Origin: Candidatus Eiseniibacteriota bacterium
GTDB lineage: Bacteria; Eisenbacteria; RBG-16-71-46
DNA length: 5,316 nucleotides
Reading direction: 5' to 3'
NCBI GenBank assembly: GCA_005893365.1
Contig: VBPB01000079.1
Location: forward strand, 11,389 to 16,704
Shown: piece after piece, positions 4,714-5,316 of the stretch
How the letters are laid out: every line of letters begins with the position of its first letter
Numbering within the stretch: the first letter of the stretch is position 1
Program-made: the position numbers and the translations under genes
The notes under the pieces: generated by a model
Seen by the model: only the letters and a program-made list of their open reading frames with translations
Database searches by the model: none
Told to the model about the DNA's origin: nothing

Positions 4714-5316
4714 TACGGACGGAAGGCGACGTGCACGTGAATCCAACCGGCCACCGGCGTGCTGTCCCGCAGGAGCGGCGCGAACGTTCGGGACGAGGCA
4801 GTAGCCACAGCAGCCTCCGTCAGGACGCGCTCATGGTCGATCGGCTGGCGGTTGTCGTCATACGACGTCAGGGGATACGCCGCGAGCACCCGACCGCTCG
4901 TGCAGAGCAAGACCCTCAGGGGCACCACGTCCGTCAGCCCGCGGCTCACGGCCACCCTGGGATACTCGGGGTCGCTCATGTGGACCACCAGCCCTTCCGC
5001 CCTGATGATCGTCGAGCCATCCGGCTCGATCGTCCCGTAGTCCGGTGAGTACGTCTGGTCTGAGGCTAGGCACTCTGCCGAACGCGGAAGAACGCTCGGC
5101 ACTAGGTCGACTCGGCCGACAAACCCCACGCGCCCGGTCTGGGTGCCGGAGAGATCGACGCGGATTTCAGCCGGTGGAGATCCGGGCTGGATGACGAATG
5201 GCGCCGTATAGACGGCCCTGCGAGCCTCGGCGGCGGCAGGGTTCATGCCGATCTGCTGCGCGTTGCGCCAATAGATGTACGTGCCGGCGGGTGGGGCCGG
5301 CTCGAGCCGGACTTCG
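4713..5316 (-). CDS. Extracytoplasmic protein with TonB-C-like C-terminal domain, N-terminus beyond the right edge
   Basis: The frame is open from the right edge to the TAA at 4713, about 200 residues. An ATG at 5244-5246 lies inside, but the 23 codons before it look coding (PPAGTYIYWRNAQQIG), so the true start is outside the window. The C-terminal 70 or so residues (VVPLRVLLCTSGRVLAAYP..., then RVLTEAAVATASSRTFAPLL, VAGWIHVHVAFRP) match the pattern of a TonB C-terminal domain: a strand with GRV, a helix with EAAVA, R-x-F-x-P, then a final VxVxF strand. Such domains occur in energy transducers and in other periplasmic proteins. The part before it is beta-rich and unrecognised. It ends 41 bp before the metal operon on the same strand. 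Whether it belongs to that operon is unclear. Confidence 0.8.
   Translation of the reverse strand, partial: EVRLEPAPPAGTYIYWRNAQQIGMNPAAAEARRAVYTAPFVIQPGSPPAEIRVDLSGTQTGRVGFVGRVDLVPSVLPRSAECLASDQTYSPDYGTIEPDGSTIIRAEGLVVHMSDPEYPRVAVSRGLTDVVPLRVLLCTSGRVLAAYPLTSYDDNRQPIDHERVLTEAAVATASSRTFAPLLRDSTPVAGWIHVHVAFRP

Overview
The window is GC-rich and almost entirely coding. Its layout (TonB-type C-terminal domain, MerT/MerP-type proteins, sigma70-like promoter) suggests a Gram-negative-type environmental bacterium. The protein flavour resembles Rokubacteria/Methylomirabilota or deep deltaproteobacterial lineages, but this is an impression and no taxonomic marker is present.

Left block (1-2662), very GC-rich: a set of oxidative-stress and housekeeping genes. 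On the minus strand, in order of transcription, these are a membrane-anchored Cys-rich protein of unknown function (1500-2000), an Fe/Mn superoxide dismutase with its own good promoter (714-1328), a Bcp-type peroxiredoxin (144-623) and the beginning of a LON-substrate-binding-domain protein that runs off the left edge (1-115). Sod and peroxiredoxin are separated by two tandem perfect hairpins. Divergently, on the plus strand, lies an AhpD-like (carboxymuconolactone decarboxylase family) peroxidase-related protein (2153-2662), probably starting at TTG. Superoxide is thus converted to peroxide by Sod, and peroxides are handled by Bcp and perhaps the AhpD-like enzyme.

Junction (2663-2762): a stretch without an intact gene that carries the 5' half of a tRNA-Arg(CCU) on the minus strand, with no T arm or 3' acceptor strand, next to a short piece that reads like an internal fragment of signal peptidase I. 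GC content appears to drop on the far side. This looks like an old integration or rearrangement scar.

Right block (2763-5316), less GC-rich, all minus strand. A tightly coupled operon encodes a small thioredoxin-like protein (4363-4671), a 45-residue ORF overlapping its neighbours by GTGA and ATGA (4229-4366), and a large heavy-metal protein (2763-4232). The large protein is the main discovery. It is a MerT-like membrane part, a MerP-like HMA domain, a beta-rich domain and a thioredoxin-like domain, interrupted by one in-frame TGA exactly where the first Cys of the CxxC redox motif belongs (S-P-T-TGA-P-G-C). A SECIS-like hairpin follows the TGA. The simplest reading is a selenocysteine-containing mercury transport/redox fusion of 489 residues with a U-x-x-C motif. 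Upstream is the end of an extracytoplasmic protein with a TonB-C-like domain, cut by the right edge.
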